64,000 nucleotides of DNA from Berberis thunbergii. Taxonomy: Eukaryota; Streptophyta; Magnoliopsida; Ranunculales; Berberidaceae. Position 1 is the first letter of the stretch, and every line of letters starts with the position of its first letter. Made by a program: the position numbers and the translations under genes. Below the pieces are notes generated by a model, which worked only from the letters and a program-made list of their open reading frames with translations, did no database searches and was not told the DNA's origin. Location of the stretch: contig QNQO01005788.1 in assembly GCA_003290165.1 (NCBI GenBank), positions 62,001 through 126,000 on the forward strand. The letters run 5' to 3'. Shown piece by piece: positions 26,201 to 38,511 of this stretch.

Positions 26201-27651
26201 TAGACTAGGGTATTTCCCGTGTCATTGGCATGATAAAAGTTTAACATGATAAATAAATTTTATTCTACTTTAAATATCAAGATAAATAAATAAATAAAAT
26301 GTTGGGTATGGGAAATGAACCCATGCACTATTGGTGTTTTGAGTTCTATGTGATCAGAGATTCGTATATTTGGATAAATCTCAGTTGTCTTTTATCTCCA
26401 ACCTCAAACATCCTTCTGATTTGTAATATAGACTAGAGTATTCATTGTGTCATTGCCACGATAAAGTTTAACATGGTAAATATAGTTTATTCTATTTTAA
26501 ATATCAAGATAAATCAATATCAAAATGTTTAGTATGAGAATCGAACACATGCACTCTTAGTGCTTTGAGTTCTATATGATCCGTTGGATTTTTATAATTG
26601 GATAAATCTCAGTCGTCTTTTATTTCCAACCTCATATATCATTCTAATTTATAATATAAACTAGGATATTCCTTGTGTCGTTGGCACGATCCCTTACGTT
26701 TTCATCATTCATATTTACATGCACAATCATCACCATCAACAATTGAAGAAAAAAGAATCAAAATGTTGGGCATGAGAATCGAACTCATGCACTCTTAGTT
26801 CTCAAGTTCTATGTGATCCATTAGATTCTTACATTTGGGTAAGAATGTAATATACTATCCAATTTTAAACACTATCCTATTTTGTAATATACTAGGGTAT
26901 TACTGTTGGTACAATAAAAGTTTAAAACTTATCAAAATATGATCACTCTTGAGTTTTCAACACCACCATTATCAACAATTGATGAAAAATAAATAAATAT
27001 AAAAAAAATGTTGGATATGAGAATCAAACCCATGCACTCTTGGTGCTTTAAGTTCTATGTGATCCATTAGATTCATATATTTGGTTAAATCTCAGTCATC
27101 TTTTATCTCCCACCCCAAACACCATCTTGTTTTGTTTATATAATAACTAGGATATTCTTTGTGTCGTTGGCACGATAAAAATTTAAAACTTGTTAAAACA
27201 TGATCATCCTTAAGTTTTCATCCTTCATACTTAGATGCCTAATCACCACCACCAACATTAAAGAAAAATAAATAAATATCAAAATGTTGGGTATGGAAAT
27301 TGAATCTGTACACTCTTGGTGCTTTGAGTTCTATGTGATCCGTTAGATTCTTATAATTCGGTAAATCTCAGTCGTCTTTTATCTCTCACCTCAGACACTA
27401 TCATGTTTTGTATATATAATAAATATAGTAATAATTGTAATATAAACTAGGGTATTCCTCGTGTCGTTGGCACGATAAAAGTTTAACATGATAAATAAAA
27501 TTTCTACTTTAAATATCAAAATGTTGGATATGGGAATCGAACCCATGCAATCTCGGTGCTTTAAGTATATGTAATCCGTTAGATTCGTATAATTAGGTAA
27601 ATTCAGCCGTTTTTTATCCCCCACCTCAAACACCATTCTGATTTGTAATAT
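26201..27651. repeat. Six-unit tandem array with tRNA-like B-box motifs
   Basis: Six degenerate units of about 225-275 bp lie head to tail. Each has ACTAGGGTATTC, GTGTCGTTGGCACGAT, a TATGGGAATCGAACCCATGC block, then GTTCTATGTGATCCGTTAG and a CTCAGTCGTCTTTTATC tail. The block starts at 26301, 26526, 26765, 27010, 27286 and 27523. On the minus strand it reads GGGTTCGATTCCC in unit 6, matching the tRNA/pol III B-box consensus GGTTCGANTCC. Other units carry one or more changes. No complete tRNA fold or A box is evident. This may be an amplified tRNA-derived (SINE-like) sequence or a satellite in formation. Confidence 0.7.
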
Positions 27652-28430
27652 AGAGTTTTGAAAAGTATATCACGACTAATAATCGAGCTAACACAACACG
27701 ACCCATCAAATTTATGGGTTGGATTTGCATTTGAGATATTGACACGGTTAATACGAGACCAAACCGTTTGTTATTTCATAAATATGCTTATTAACTTTGG
27801 CAAAGTGATGGACAGTCATAAAAATAAAATTGTATAAAACTTGTACTTGGAGTATTTACAAACTTGAGAAAATGATCTTAGCACGGTCAGAAATGTTGTC
27901 TTAAAAGTAGTAACGGTGATCAAGCAAGTCAACCTGACATGACACGACTCACATACGGGTTGGATTTAGGTTTGACAAGTTGACACGGGATTTTATTTTG
28001 TCACGACACGACTTATTGTCACCCCTATGTGGAGTGGGTTTATACTAAAACAAAAAGAAATTATTATAATAGGGATCAAATGTGATGGGGTCTCAAGACC
28101 CAAGGTCTTGACCCACTATAAAGCCAATGGAGAAGGGATCAAATGTTGGCCATAGGGTATTGAATAGGATCACATTTTATCCCACTTCATACACTTGGAC
28201 TAATTATTTGGGTGGAGCCTAAGTGAGTAATAGTCATTCATTTGCATTTTAACCATCTCTCCCCACCTTTTTTATAGTTTGTCACTTTCTACTTTTCATT
28301 TTTATCTTTCTCACTTTTACTCGACTTCTCAATTGTTTATAGTGGATGGTTGCATTCAACCCATACAAAATCTATTAAGATATTAAAAAGTAATACAAAC
28401 CCCATCGGTATCCAATTAGCTTATTGCTCA
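27652..28430. other. Spacer with a dispersed ACACGACCC-type repeat
   Basis: No gene is seen. About 27660-28025 carries phrases such as ACACAACACGACCC and GGTTGGATTTGCATTTGA that recur within it (27710 and 27955), suggesting two diverged copies of a dispersed repeat. 28025-28430 holds nothing I recognise. Confidence 0.4.
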
Positions 28431-29460
28431 AAAAACATCTCCAACGGTATTCCTATGAGGATCTCTAAATTTAATAAAATAATATAAACTAAGGAGCCCC
28501 TTACTCAGTAGTTGAAAATCCAATCGACGGTTCGGTTTTTCGCTAAAACTGAAAACTAAATCGACTATTATCAATTTCAAATTTTTTCAACCGAACCAAA
28601 CCGGCCATATCGGTTTCAAATTTTCTTAAATCGAAGATCGAACTGACCGCCTAAAATGTCACTAAAACTGACATAAAACCAAACCGACCGACAAAATTAA
28701 ACATATTATACTATTTTTATATATTATATTTATTCGGTCGGTTCGGTTTTGTAGTTAAAATCACTTAAACCGGTCGATATGGTTTCAAATTTTCCTAAAC
28801 CGATCTTGAATCAAATTGATCGGTTCGTTCGGTTTAATCAATTTATTCAGTTTTTTGTTAAACCCGATTATTCACTTACTATGTTTTTTTTTTCACATAT
28901 ACTCTTCAAGAGACTCTCCATACCCACTCCTTGATTATATTTTTATTCATCATTTTTAAAGTGGAAGAGATCTAGAATTTAAATTGGTTTGAAATTTAAA
29001 TAAAAAGTAAGTTGAGCCTACAAAACAAGATATTAACAAAAATTTAGAGCACCTCCAACAAACAAGAAGCTCCTAATCTAGGTGGCAACATTAGTTGGTA
29101 GATGATGAAAAGACTTACTAAAAATGGCTCCCCCATGAGATACTCCCATCCTAGGTGGCCTGGAAACCTCGAGGGAGTCTCTCTTCACTAGTAAAATATA
29201 GCAAACATTTTTGGCTCCATAAATTTGTGTTTAATATTTTATTTTGTGGGCTCCATTTACTTTTGACATTTTCATTTCAAACCAATTTTAAATTCTAGAT
29301 TTTTTCCACTTTAAAGATGATAAAATATAATATAAATTTAAGGGGTGGGTTTGGGGAGTCTATTGGAAAGCATTAAAAATAATAGAGAGCAAGTATGAAG
29401 CTCCTTAATTTATATTATTATTAAATTTAGAGAGCATCTCCAAGGCCGTTTGTAAAGCCT
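28431..29460. mobile_element. Fold-back element with long inverted repeats
   Basis: The left part (CTCTAAATTTAATAAAAT, then after an insertion ACTCCTTGATTATATTTTTA and CTAGAATTTAAATTGG) is the inverted counterpart of about 29275-29430. Arms are about 150-200 bp once the insertion at 28506-28872 is set aside. Edges carry CATCTCCAA motifs, and similar GGAGATGCTCT motifs recur at 13470 and 30062. No transposase is seen. The outer ends are not resolved, so this is a MITE-like or fold-back repeat. Confidence 0.5.
28506..28872. mobile_element. hAT-like MITE with CGGTTCGG repeats
   Basis: The segment is flanked by CCCTTACT (28498-28505) and CACTTACT (28873-28880), an 8-bp duplication with one difference. 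Inside it is full of CGGTTCGG, CCGAACC and AAACCGA phrases. Its left end is homologous, in inverted orientation, to the right end of the element at 37234-37670. No coding capacity is present. Confidence 0.55.
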
Positions 29461-30070
29461 CCTTAATGCATAAGCGACAATTTTTTCAAGGATATGCAAA
29501 CTTTTTACTCCAACAACCTCACTAAGCATGATATGGCATTAAGGAGTCTCTAAGGAGTGCATTCTCTTTCCCTAAAGTAAGGAGTGTGAAGGAGTTCATT
29601 AACCTTATTTTAATCATTTAAACCTATGTGGATTTCACAATCTACTAAATATCATAAATGTTTTGTATACTTAAAGGCCTCACATACTAAAAATAATAAA
29701 ATATAGATGAAGAAGAGTTGTTAAGGAGGCTATTGGAGGTCATTTGAAAATTCATGATCCTTGTCGTACAAGAGCTCATTAATACATATTATTTTAATAA
29801 TTTAAGGAGACTCCTAGACTCATTTCCAAGGGCCTCCTTATAAGGAAACCCTTGTCTAGGTGACATCATTTAGCTATATGAGGATGAAAAAACATACTTC
29901 AAAGACTCCCCATGAGAGGCTCTTATCCTAGGTGACATCGGGAGCCTCCAAGGAGCTCCTTGTGAGGAGGCTATACACATACTCCAAAGACTCCCCATGA
30001 GAGGCTCTTATCCTAGGTGACATCGGGAGCCTCCAAGGAGCTCCTTGTAAGGAGGCTATTGGAGATGCTC
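29461..30070. repeat. Repeat-rich spacer with an 85-bp tandem duplication
   Basis: Starting at 29893 and again at 29978, an 85-bp unit occurs twice (CATACTYCAAAGACTCCCC, GCTCTTATCCTAGGTGACAT, CCTCCAAGGAGCTCCTTGT). The unit contains GGAGCCTCCAAGGAGCTCC, which is itself nearly palindromic. The surrounding sequence repeats CTCCTTA and AAGGAG phrases of the fold-back family to the left. Confidence 0.55.
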
Positions 30071-33000
30071 TAATACAACACCCACTTTAGGATGTTCTTA
30101 CACCAACAACCCATCCCATTTAAATCATAATGTTTTCTACCATTTACACGGTGTTATCCTACGTGGATATGTTTGTCTCATAGATCATGACTGGAGCTCA
30201 AATTGAAATGTGTGATATCACATCTCCTCTCCCTTTCCCTCAAGAATTGTTTAATTAGCAAATAAAAAATTTAGTGTTTCAAAAGAAAATTCTCATTTCT
30301 CCTAGATCAAGGTTTCAACTTTATTCTTTGTCTCAAATCAACAATAATTGCAACCCCACACTCTAGATCTCATTAAATCTCAACAAAGGCCAAACCATTG
30401 TTCTCTACGACTCTCCGACATTGAATCAATAACTTGCTCATTCTCACATGTCTTGAATATCTCTCAAATTTATTGTTAACTCCTCCTTTTTTCTACTCGT
30501 ATAGGGTTTAAATTATGTCCTATTTATTTCGCACTCATCTTCCAAGTAAAAATTATTTTTCAAATAAAATTTTATTTTCGGTTTTGATGATCAACAAAAC
30601 TAAGAAAACTATTTTTTCAGGTCCACTTGATTTTCTTTCATTTTCTTGGTTCCCCCCCCCCCCTCCCCCAAGAAAATTCTTATTAAACATAAAAAATAAA
30701 ATTTAAAAATAAAAAATTGTTAGAAAAAACCTCACAAACTGATATATCACAAAACCTTATTCAAGACTAAATTTGTAACAACGTAATTATTACACCCATA
30801 ACAAAATGTTTCAAGTATAATTTTCTGGGTGCAATCAAACACTGAAAAACAATTTTCACAGTAAAGTATATTTTCTAATCCCTTTTCCAGAAAAGTTATT
30901 TTCCTAGAAAGCGATTTTCTAGCTGTCAAAGACACTGTTATTGATAAGTTTGTAAAACCAATATAGGTTGAGTGGAGCAATAAATGTTAAAATGTATGAT
31001 TGCTTTATAAAGGCATACATATCTGGTTGTGAGTGATTGAGAAAATTAAATCAATAAAATGTGAACAATAAGACTCAATTGTAGCCATCATCTCGAGAAA
31101 ATCAAATAAAAAATGTACAAGTCAAAGTCAACTAACGATCAAAGCCAACTCAAGAGATCAAAGTTAAAGTATGAAGACCAGTAAGTCCAAAATGGCTGAA
31201 GATGTCAAAAAGTGGACTAAGAAATGGGTGAAAACGAGACAAGCCAAAAATAGTTATTTATGAATGACCAAAATCCAAATAAAGAGCCAGAAATTATTAA
31301 TTACACATAATTTCAAGGTTTCTAAGTTGGTTTTCACTTTTGATAGTTTGGTTTGACTTTTGATGATACATTGACGGTGCACTTTGTAGTTTCTTCACTA
31401 TTGCCAGAGAAATGTTCAAATTCAATTATCGATATCAAGCAAGGGCACAGGCTCTAAGTGAGCTTATTGCATCTTATGTCTCTAAGGAGAAACCTATAAG
31501 AAAGGAAAGACAGAAGTAGTTAATTTTTCAATGTTTTTTCTGTAAAAAAGCGGCTCAACAACTAGTGTATGTTGTTTTTTCTGTAAGAAAGATTGGGCAT
31601 GTGAAATAGGATTGTCATTGTTTTAAGACTTTGTTAGCATGGACGTGAGGTATGTTTTCTATCAATACTTGTTCTAAATCAAACCTTGTGGTTGTACCCA
31701 CTCATATATAGGGTATTGATTATAGGACATTCACTCGTATTTCTCATTTCTCACAAGGTTCAACACAAGGAGAACGCTAAAGCCTGAGGAAAAACTTTTT
31801 ATTTGGGAATGCATAGTAGGTTGAAGTTGAGTTCATTGGGAGCATTAGATTGGTTTTAGTTTTTGGATATGTTACACCTTTTATGTGTTGTCCTTCAGGC
31901 GAAATTTGATTTCAGCTTCTCGTTTAGCTGTTTTTGGTTATGGGTTTATTTTCAGATGGTCTAGTTTAACATTATGTCGTTGGGATCAACTATTGATTGT
32001 GGTATTTTGATTGATAGATTATACATCTTTGAAATTTATAATTCAATCATTTTGTCATGTTTGTCTTTTTCATAGAGAATTGTTTACAATTATTACATTC
32101 TAAACGCTCTATATCATCTGAATAGTCTTAAATATTGTGGCATCGATGTCATACCACATCTCGATGAAGATTAGAACCGTTGGTTAATGATGGTTTTATA
32201 AGACCATTAGATTTTTCAGATTTTGCTAATTCCTTGCAAAATCAAGAGATCTATTTTTTTTCAATCTATTTAATGAAATCAAATTGTTATCTATCGTTTA
32301 AATGTTAAAACATTTTATATTAATTGCTTATGACTTCTTATTCCACTAAATTACATCTAACACTACAATGAATCTTTGGTTTAGGAATAGTAATTTGGTC
32401 TAGCATGTTCATCACACACCAAATTGCCCTCAACCAAAATTCATAATACTCACTAATTCTAGTTTAAAATCAAAGTCAATGAAACAATAACTCCTTATTT
32501 TTGTACATCTATTCCAATGCATCCAAATATGTCCCTGTTGACTTTGACTTGCACAAATGAACAACAGTGAAGCAAAAACCAACATGTTGGCAACCAAAGC
32601 CACTCCAATGGTAAAGTCAAGTTCTTGAACATGGATGAAATTAGTCTGATAAAATTAGGGTTGCATAACTTCGTCATCCGATTTGTTCACCTTATATAAT
32701 GAGGGCGATTTACTCCTTCATTGAGTCTACCTTTGAATGTGCGATGGAAGGAGAGGATCTCGATTAGAATATTCCCTTATCAAGTTATGTACATGTAGGG
32801 TTCTTCACCCGTCCACGAATGATCTTCTTTGGCACTTAGCTCTATTTAGGACTCAATGCCTAATTTGGCCAAGAGTAGTCTAAAAATGGGCCTTAATCTC
32901 AATCAGCCAAAGGGTCTGTGTTCTTGCGTTATTATCCTAGGCCAAGCCCCAAGAGTTCTACCATATTGATCCTACTTAATCTGGGCTTGATCACCTGACT

Positions 33001-33327
33001 TACGGGTTGAACTAGGCCTGACTTGGGCCTGATCTGTCCTGACCATTTTTCAGTAGAGTTGATCTGTGCCACGTGTTTGGGTGTGATCAAATGATCGTTT
33101 GATGTATCAGCACATTCTATAACCCCTTTTATAGGCAGCCATGTTAATCCATTTTTTTTAGGATTCCTATCTCTGTAGGTTTTTCTATTTGTGTAGCCAG
33201 AGAAAATTACAGACGTACCTCTTTAGAAAATTTAAAATGACCATATGTCCCCATGTAAAATCATATAAGATTAACAACTTTTCAGAGCTACTAAAAATAA
33301 GTATTTGTAATATTGTATTATTATTTA
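30071..33327. other. Spacer with one decayed Copia-like zinc-knuckle remnant
   Basis: No intact gene is recognised. At about 31565-31625 the plus strand reads a CCHC-type knuckle (CFFCKK, then after a one-base shift IGHVK, a stop and DCHC), as in Copia-type gag, with lysine-rich sequence before it. The pyrimidine run at 30650-30668 is a simple repeat. The remaining short ORFs have no motifs. Confidence 0.4.
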
Positions 33328-33865
33328 TGATGATACATCAAATAAGACCGACATTACAATTGTACACGTGGCAGAAATAATCCATCACGATGATCAAATA
33401 TCCCAAGACCAGGCTGGTGTATAAAGCCCAAAAAAGGAAAATCCTGTCAAAGAAAGCCCAAACATGGCCCATTATAATAAATCATAGTCAAAAGCCCATA
33501 TCCAGGTCCGATAAAATTTTCCCTCAAAGGGGAGGAACGTTACATAGAAAATGAGTCTTTGAGGGAGTTACGTCTCCACAGACGTATCTTCATAAAGGAG
33601 GAGACTGTTACAGAGAACGTCTCATCTTGTTGTGCCTCACATGCTTAAGTCACACAGAGAATTAACTATGACCATTATAAAATGTAAAGGGAGCATTCAA
33701 CAAAGGTATGCAATTTTTTACAGAGTTGTGTCTAGCTTTATCTCCATCTCCAACTGAGTTACTGACTTAGGCATCGAAGTGCCTTCGGCCACCAAAAAGA
33801 CGGTCTTTGGCAATCTAACATTTGTTTTGCATGTTTTACTTATTGGAGAATGGATTTTGGACGCA
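33328..33865 (+). repeat. 5' LTR of Tat-like element C
   Basis: The LTR starts TGATGATACATC and ends GGACGCA, directly before TCGGTTTGGCGTCGTCC. The same start and end, and the internal TGCCTTCGGCCACCAAAAAG block, are found in inverted orientation at 46383-46944 and, more distantly, at 49962-50638. No 3' partner of this element is present, so the start is set by comparison with those copies. Confidence 0.7.
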
Positions 33866-33868
33866 TCG

Positions 33869-33888
33869 GTTTGGCGTCGTCCGTGGGA
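33869..33888 (+). other. Primer binding site of element C
   Basis: GTTTGGCGTCGTCCGTGGGA follows the LTR end by three bases. It matches the two other Tat-like copies (46361-46382 reversed and 50641-50660). It is the TGGCGYCG-type site used by this class of plant gypsy elements. Confidence 0.65.
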
Positions 33889-33976
33889 AACGACAAGTTT
33901 TCCTTTCAAGAAGAAAATCCATAGCAACAACATTCCCTCAGTTCTGATCGACGACTAAAAGAGCCCGCAAAACAAA

Positions 33977-35110
33977 ATGACACGTTCTACAGACCCTCGA
34001 CCCAACAACAATCAAAACAATCCTCCCATCGGAGAAGCTGCACCACCAATAACCCACACCTCAGGCCACGCGACGAACATCAAGTCGATCATTCCCGGCA
34101 AAAGAGAGTCGCAGCATGAAGAGGCTCAAACATCTCAGATTCCTAGAAGCGCCACCACGGATACTCGCGTAGACTTACTTATGATCAAGATGGAGCGTAT
34201 GATCAAAGTAGTGGAAAAGTTCACCTAGGAGTATGCTTAGCTCGCCAACTCTGTCCAAGCACCGCCCCAACAGAACCCAACTAACGAAGTTCCTGAAGAA
34301 CCTCAACAAGTAAATCTCGAGAGCAGTGAACCCCTTAAAGAGGAATCCCCCAGAAAGGCGAGACTCTTGTTGAAATCCCATTCGGGATCGGAGTCATGGA
34401 TCCTAATATATTATACAAACTAGCTAGACCACCAATCTCCGACTCACTCATGGTGACTCCTATGCCAACGAAGTTCACCCCACCGAAGTTTAAATGATAT
34501 GGTGGCACCACTGAACCGACATACCATTTGCGACACTTTCCCCACATGATGGCTTTGAAAGAAAGCACAAAGCCCATCTTATGCAGAACGTTTCTGACCA
34601 GTCACTTCCACAACAATGAGTTGGTTCAATAGCTTACCACCAAGATCAATAAACTCCTTCCAAGCACTGGCCACAACCTTCATTACAAGGTTTATCGGCA
34701 GTCAACGGATGAGAAAAGGGGCGCACTACTTGCTTCACATCAAACATAAGCCCGTGGAAACAATAAGGGAATCTGTTACTCGTTTAACTAATGATTGAAC
34801 GATGATCGACGAATGCAGCGATGACACAGCCACTGCTATTTTCACCGCCGGACTAAAAAGATGCCCCTTTTTATGTTCTGAACCTAGATCCCCAAAGAAC
34901 ATGACGATTCAATTCAAAACCGCTCAAAAGCACATCACCCTCGAGGAGATGACAACAGCCAGGAAGAGGGATGAGTCAGAAAAGAGACACGCTTCATCCA
35001 ATCGAGAAGGAAGAAATAACAACAAATCTAGAGAAGAAAATAGCCAACCAAAAAGACATCAAACCGGAGGCGATTCTGACTTTGATCAATGAAAGCTTTG
35101 AAGACTACAA
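33977..35110 (+). pseudogene. gag: Gag, element C
   Basis: ATG 33977 opens an 83-codon Asn/Pro/Thr-rich N-terminus that ends at a premature stop near 34226. The frame then shifts repeatedly. Typical Tat gag pieces follow: HLRHFPHMMALKEST near 34530, the MRKGAHYLLHIKHKP and ESVTRLTND segment (34700-34798), then DDTATAIFTAGL and EEMTTARKRDES. The homologous reading in element E (45787-45383, minus) shows the same order. It is broken by many stops. Confidence 0.7.
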
Positions 35111-36068
35111 CCTGGAGGATTCAAACACGAGCAATCAACGAGTATATCATTCAAGACTTTGAAAACGAGTCGAGCTGAGGTCCTAAAGACATAGCGAAGT
35201 GGGAAGACGTTAGATGGCTGCCCAAAATGAGAGGAGATCCATACAGTAAAGGTAAAAACAGATATTGTTCCTTCCACGATGACTATAGGCATGATACCAA
35301 GGATTGCCACAACTTAAAAGATGAAATCGAGCGCTACATCCAAAAAGGGCGACTTGGAGAGTTCATTAAGCAAAGGGAGTCCAACAGGAAAAAAATCGTG
35401 ACAGAAAGGCAATCAAGGGAGCTAATATACGTCCTGCATGGCGCAATTAGAGAAGAAGAGTTATCCAATCGATCTCGGAAGCAATCAATTCAGGATTAAC
35501 AAGCCAAAATTAGATACCAAGAGCCTTCTGCACAATGGGTCAGAATGACATAGAGCACTCTGACATTCTCCAACAAGGACGTAAAATGAGTCAATTTCCC
35601 ACATAATGACGTTTTAGTAATCTCAGTATTAATAGCCAGATGGGTAATCAAAAGGGTACTAGTCGACACTGGTAGCTCGGCTAACCTTCAGTACTTAACA
35701 ACGTTCTGCAGGATGCGATTCACCAAGGAAATGCTCTCACTCCACAATCAACCAATGATGGATTTTGGCGAAGAACAATATCGGCCATCGGAATGATCCA
35801 ACCACCAGTAAAAGTGGGAGAACCAAGAAAACAACGAGTCTTGTTGACATATTTCCTTGTAGTCGACGCTCCATCCACATACAATATGTTTCTCGAAAGG
35901 CCTTGGATACATAAAATGGGTGTGATATCCTCTACCATGCATCAATGCTTGAAGTACCACACTGACAATGGTGTCAGAACAATCAAAGGAGATCGGCTAG
36001 TTGTGCGCGTATGTCATTATGCATTAATTAAAGCTCCACACATAAATAGCAATTATTGCAACGACTAG
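35111..36068 (+). pseudogene. pol: Gag C-terminus and aspartic protease, element C
   Basis: At 35227-35499 the reading YCSFHDDYRHDTKDCHNLKD is the knuckle-like end of Tat gag. At about 35650-35680 RVLVDTGSSANL gives an intact protease D-T-G-S-S motif. 35793-36068 supplies the protease C-terminal half (KQRVLLTYFLVVDAPSTYN and RPWIHKMGVISSTMHQ). Frames change between these parts. Confidence 0.7.
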
Positions 36069-36179
36069 AGGAGCTGCTTCAGACCCGACCTCATAGATGA
36101 TAATACAGCCCCGACCAGTTCAAGGGATCGACCAAACACTGGGCAACTAGAAGAAAAAACAACAACGGTCTACTGGGAC

Positions 36180-37070
36180 GAGGGATAAGACAAAACAGTT
36201 CGGATTGGCATCAAAATGCATCCAGAACTCGCCATGAAGCTAGTTCAATTGTTGAAGGATAACCAAGACGTTTTCGCCTGGACAATGAAAGATATGGAGG
36301 GAATAGATCCATCTGTCATCACTCACAAATTGCAAGTCAATCTAGACAAAAATCGGTCCGGCAAAAAAAAATACACATAGCCGCTGAATGCAACCAGGCA
36401 ATAAATGAGGAAGTGCACCATCTGATAAATGCAGGAATGCTAAGATAATCTCACTGCTTGGACTTGTTAGCTAACATGATGTTGATAAGGATGAAAAATG
36501 GCAAATGGAGGGTATGTGTGGATTAAACTGATATGAACAAAGCATGCCTAAAAGATAGTCCCCCCCTCCCCGTGCATAAACCAGATAATAGATACCACTG
36601 GCTAACACGAACTCCTAAGCTTCACGAATGTGTATTTCGGGTACAACAAGATATTGATGTACCCCGACCAAGAAAATACATTTATTATAATAAAGAGAGG
36701 CACGTACTTCTACCAAGTGATGCCATTTGGACTTAAGAACACAAGAGCTACGTACCAACGATTGGTTAACATAATGGTTAGAGACCAGATCGGTAAAATA
36801 ATGGAGGTGTACATCGATGACATGCTGGTAAAAAGCTCATGCAAAACAAATCACATCAAAGACCTCAAATATGCCTTTTATAGCTCCGGAGATACAAAAT
36901 GAAGCTGAACCAAGATAAATGCACATTTGGAGTAGAGTTAGGGAAGTTCCTTGGAGACATGGTCAACCAAAGAGGAATTAAAGCTGATTCAAAACATATA
37001 CACGCACTTCTCAATATGTAGCCACCAACGAACATAAAGGGCATGCAAAGTCCTAATGGCAGAATAACGA
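36180..37070 (+). pseudogene. pol: Reverse transcriptase, element C
   Basis: The pre-RT FAWTMKDMEGI segment is near 36280. RT motifs follow in shifting frames: VMPFGLKNTRATYQRLVN at about 36720, then EVYIDDMLVKSS, and MKLNQDKCTFGVELGKFLGD near 36900-36960. YIDD is the catalytic motif. RNase H and most of integrase are missing: the sequence runs by 37200 into the last piece of integrase, so a large internal deletion occurred. Confidence 0.72.
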
Positions 37071-37233
37071 AGCACTAAGAATCAGACTAGATCTCCTCGA
37101 GGAAAAACAATAAATGACTTCTACCAAAGCAGCAACCTACCAACATTGTACCGCCAGCTATTATAACAAAAAAAAGCCTCGTACTTTCTATATCAGTGAT
37201 TGGGTACACCAAAAAATCCAACTCAACACAAAG

Positions 37234-37670
37234 TAGGGCTGAACAAAAAACTAATCAAACCGATTAAATTGACCGACCCCCCGATCTTTGGTTCGATTTA
37301 AATTCGGTTCGGATCTGTTTCTGTATCAAAAAATTCAAAACTGAAGTGGTCGATTTGGTTATCGGTTTCTATGTGATTTTAACCGACCAAACCGAACCGA
37401 TCGAATATATATAAAAAATAATATATATTTTATATATAAATAATACAACAGGTTTAAAATAGTAGGTCGGTTCGATTTTATTTCGGTTTTGGTTCGATTT
37501 TAGTCGGTTCGGTTCGGTTACGGTTTGCATAAATTAGAATTGGTTTGGTTTCGGATCGATTTTGTTAATGGTCGGTTCGGTTTCGGTTTGAAGATTTTAA
37601 AATTGACCTAAGTCGGTTCGGTTCACAGTTTAGGTGAAAAACCGAACCGTCGGTTCGATTTTTAGCCCTA
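37234..37670. mobile_element. hAT-like MITE in the integrase tail of element C
   Basis: A perfect 8-bp duplication ACACAAAG (37226-37233 and 37671-37678) flanks a 437-bp segment that begins TAGGGCTGAACAAAAA and ends TTTTTAGCCCTA, an inverted terminal repeat. The interior is dense in CGGTTCGG and AACCGAACC repeats. It is the same family as 28506-28872. No transposase is encoded. Confidence 0.82.
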
Positions 37671-37678
37671 ACACAAAG

Positions 37679-38000
37679 GAACTGAGCACGGGCAAATTGA
37701 ATCCGAATTGGGAAGGTCGTACACAGTAATAAAAATAAACATACCAGGGACGTACTTTTTGGAAAATACGAAGGGGGAACAACTATCAATAGAACTCCTT
37801 TACATATTTTGTTTTGCGTTCAAAAGACAAAAGCCTAATCGGGACAAAGAAGTCAAACTAAAGGTTTTACTCAAAAAAGCACGACCAAAATATCAAGCTA
37901 CGAGTAAAAACTAGATACATGCATCAAGACAAACAATTCGTGCATGAACACAAAAACTCCTGGTCTAATCAACCATGAAGTAATGAAGTACCAGGACATA
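37679..38000 (+). pseudogene. pol: Integrase C-terminal tail, element C
   Basis: The reading around 37690-37780 gives GKLNPNWEGPY-like sequence with a frame slip and then GTYFLENTKGEQ, the characteristic end of Tat polyproteins. The same tail appears in element F at 50990-51100. The chromovirus at 38006 is inserted just downstream. Confidence 0.65.
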
Positions 38001-38005
38001 CGAGC

Positions 38006-38484
38006 TGTCAGGACTAGTACCGTTGGTCAGGGAAACCAAGGTCGGAGGCCTTTCAAGACTTTTCTAATGGTCTCAAAACTCAATGTTCCCTTTTGAAAAG
38101 TGCCCAAATGCTTAGCATCTATAATATAAGAAGAAGGTTTGAGCTCTTGACTGTGAGGACGTGTTGCCTCCATTGCATAGTCAGGCCAGACTGTACCGCT
38201 AGCATTTTTATTGTTTTCTTTGCATTGCTTTTCAACTTCAAATTTGTATTTCCATCGATCGATAGCATCGAACTAGTCTTGAGCAACGTCCTTCCGAACG
38301 TTCCTCCCCATTGTAATCTACTGAATGTGAATGAGAGCTTTTACTGACTATTGTGCATTGTTATATTGTCCACAGATTGATATTGTGCATTCTCAAGTTA
38401 ATATTTGTGCCCGTCAAACTAACTACTCATAGGCTTACTAGTGAATTGGATAGCTAGTGCCGCACGGATTACTAGTCCGTGACA
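38006..38484 (+). repeat. 5' LTR of element D
   Basis: 479 bp, TG..CA ends, nearly identical to 39838-40315. The short ORF inside (38093-38347) also exists in the other copy and is not a gene. Confidence 0.85.
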
Positions 38485-38502
38485 GTTGGTATCAAAGCCA
38501 GA
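38485..38502 (+). other. Primer binding site of element D
   Basis: GTTGGTATCAAAGCC matches the initiator-tRNA site TGGTATCAGAGC with one change and lies directly after the LTR. Confidence 0.65.
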
Positions 38503-38511
38503 GCTTGTTGA

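Noticed and set aside
26301..27550. True tRNA genes on the minus strand
   Set aside because: Only a B-box-like stretch is present. I could not find an acceptor stem, anticodon arm or A box around it.
38093..38347. An 84-codon ORF in the element D LTR, repeated at 39978-40178
   Set aside because: It is part of the direct repeat and has no domain.
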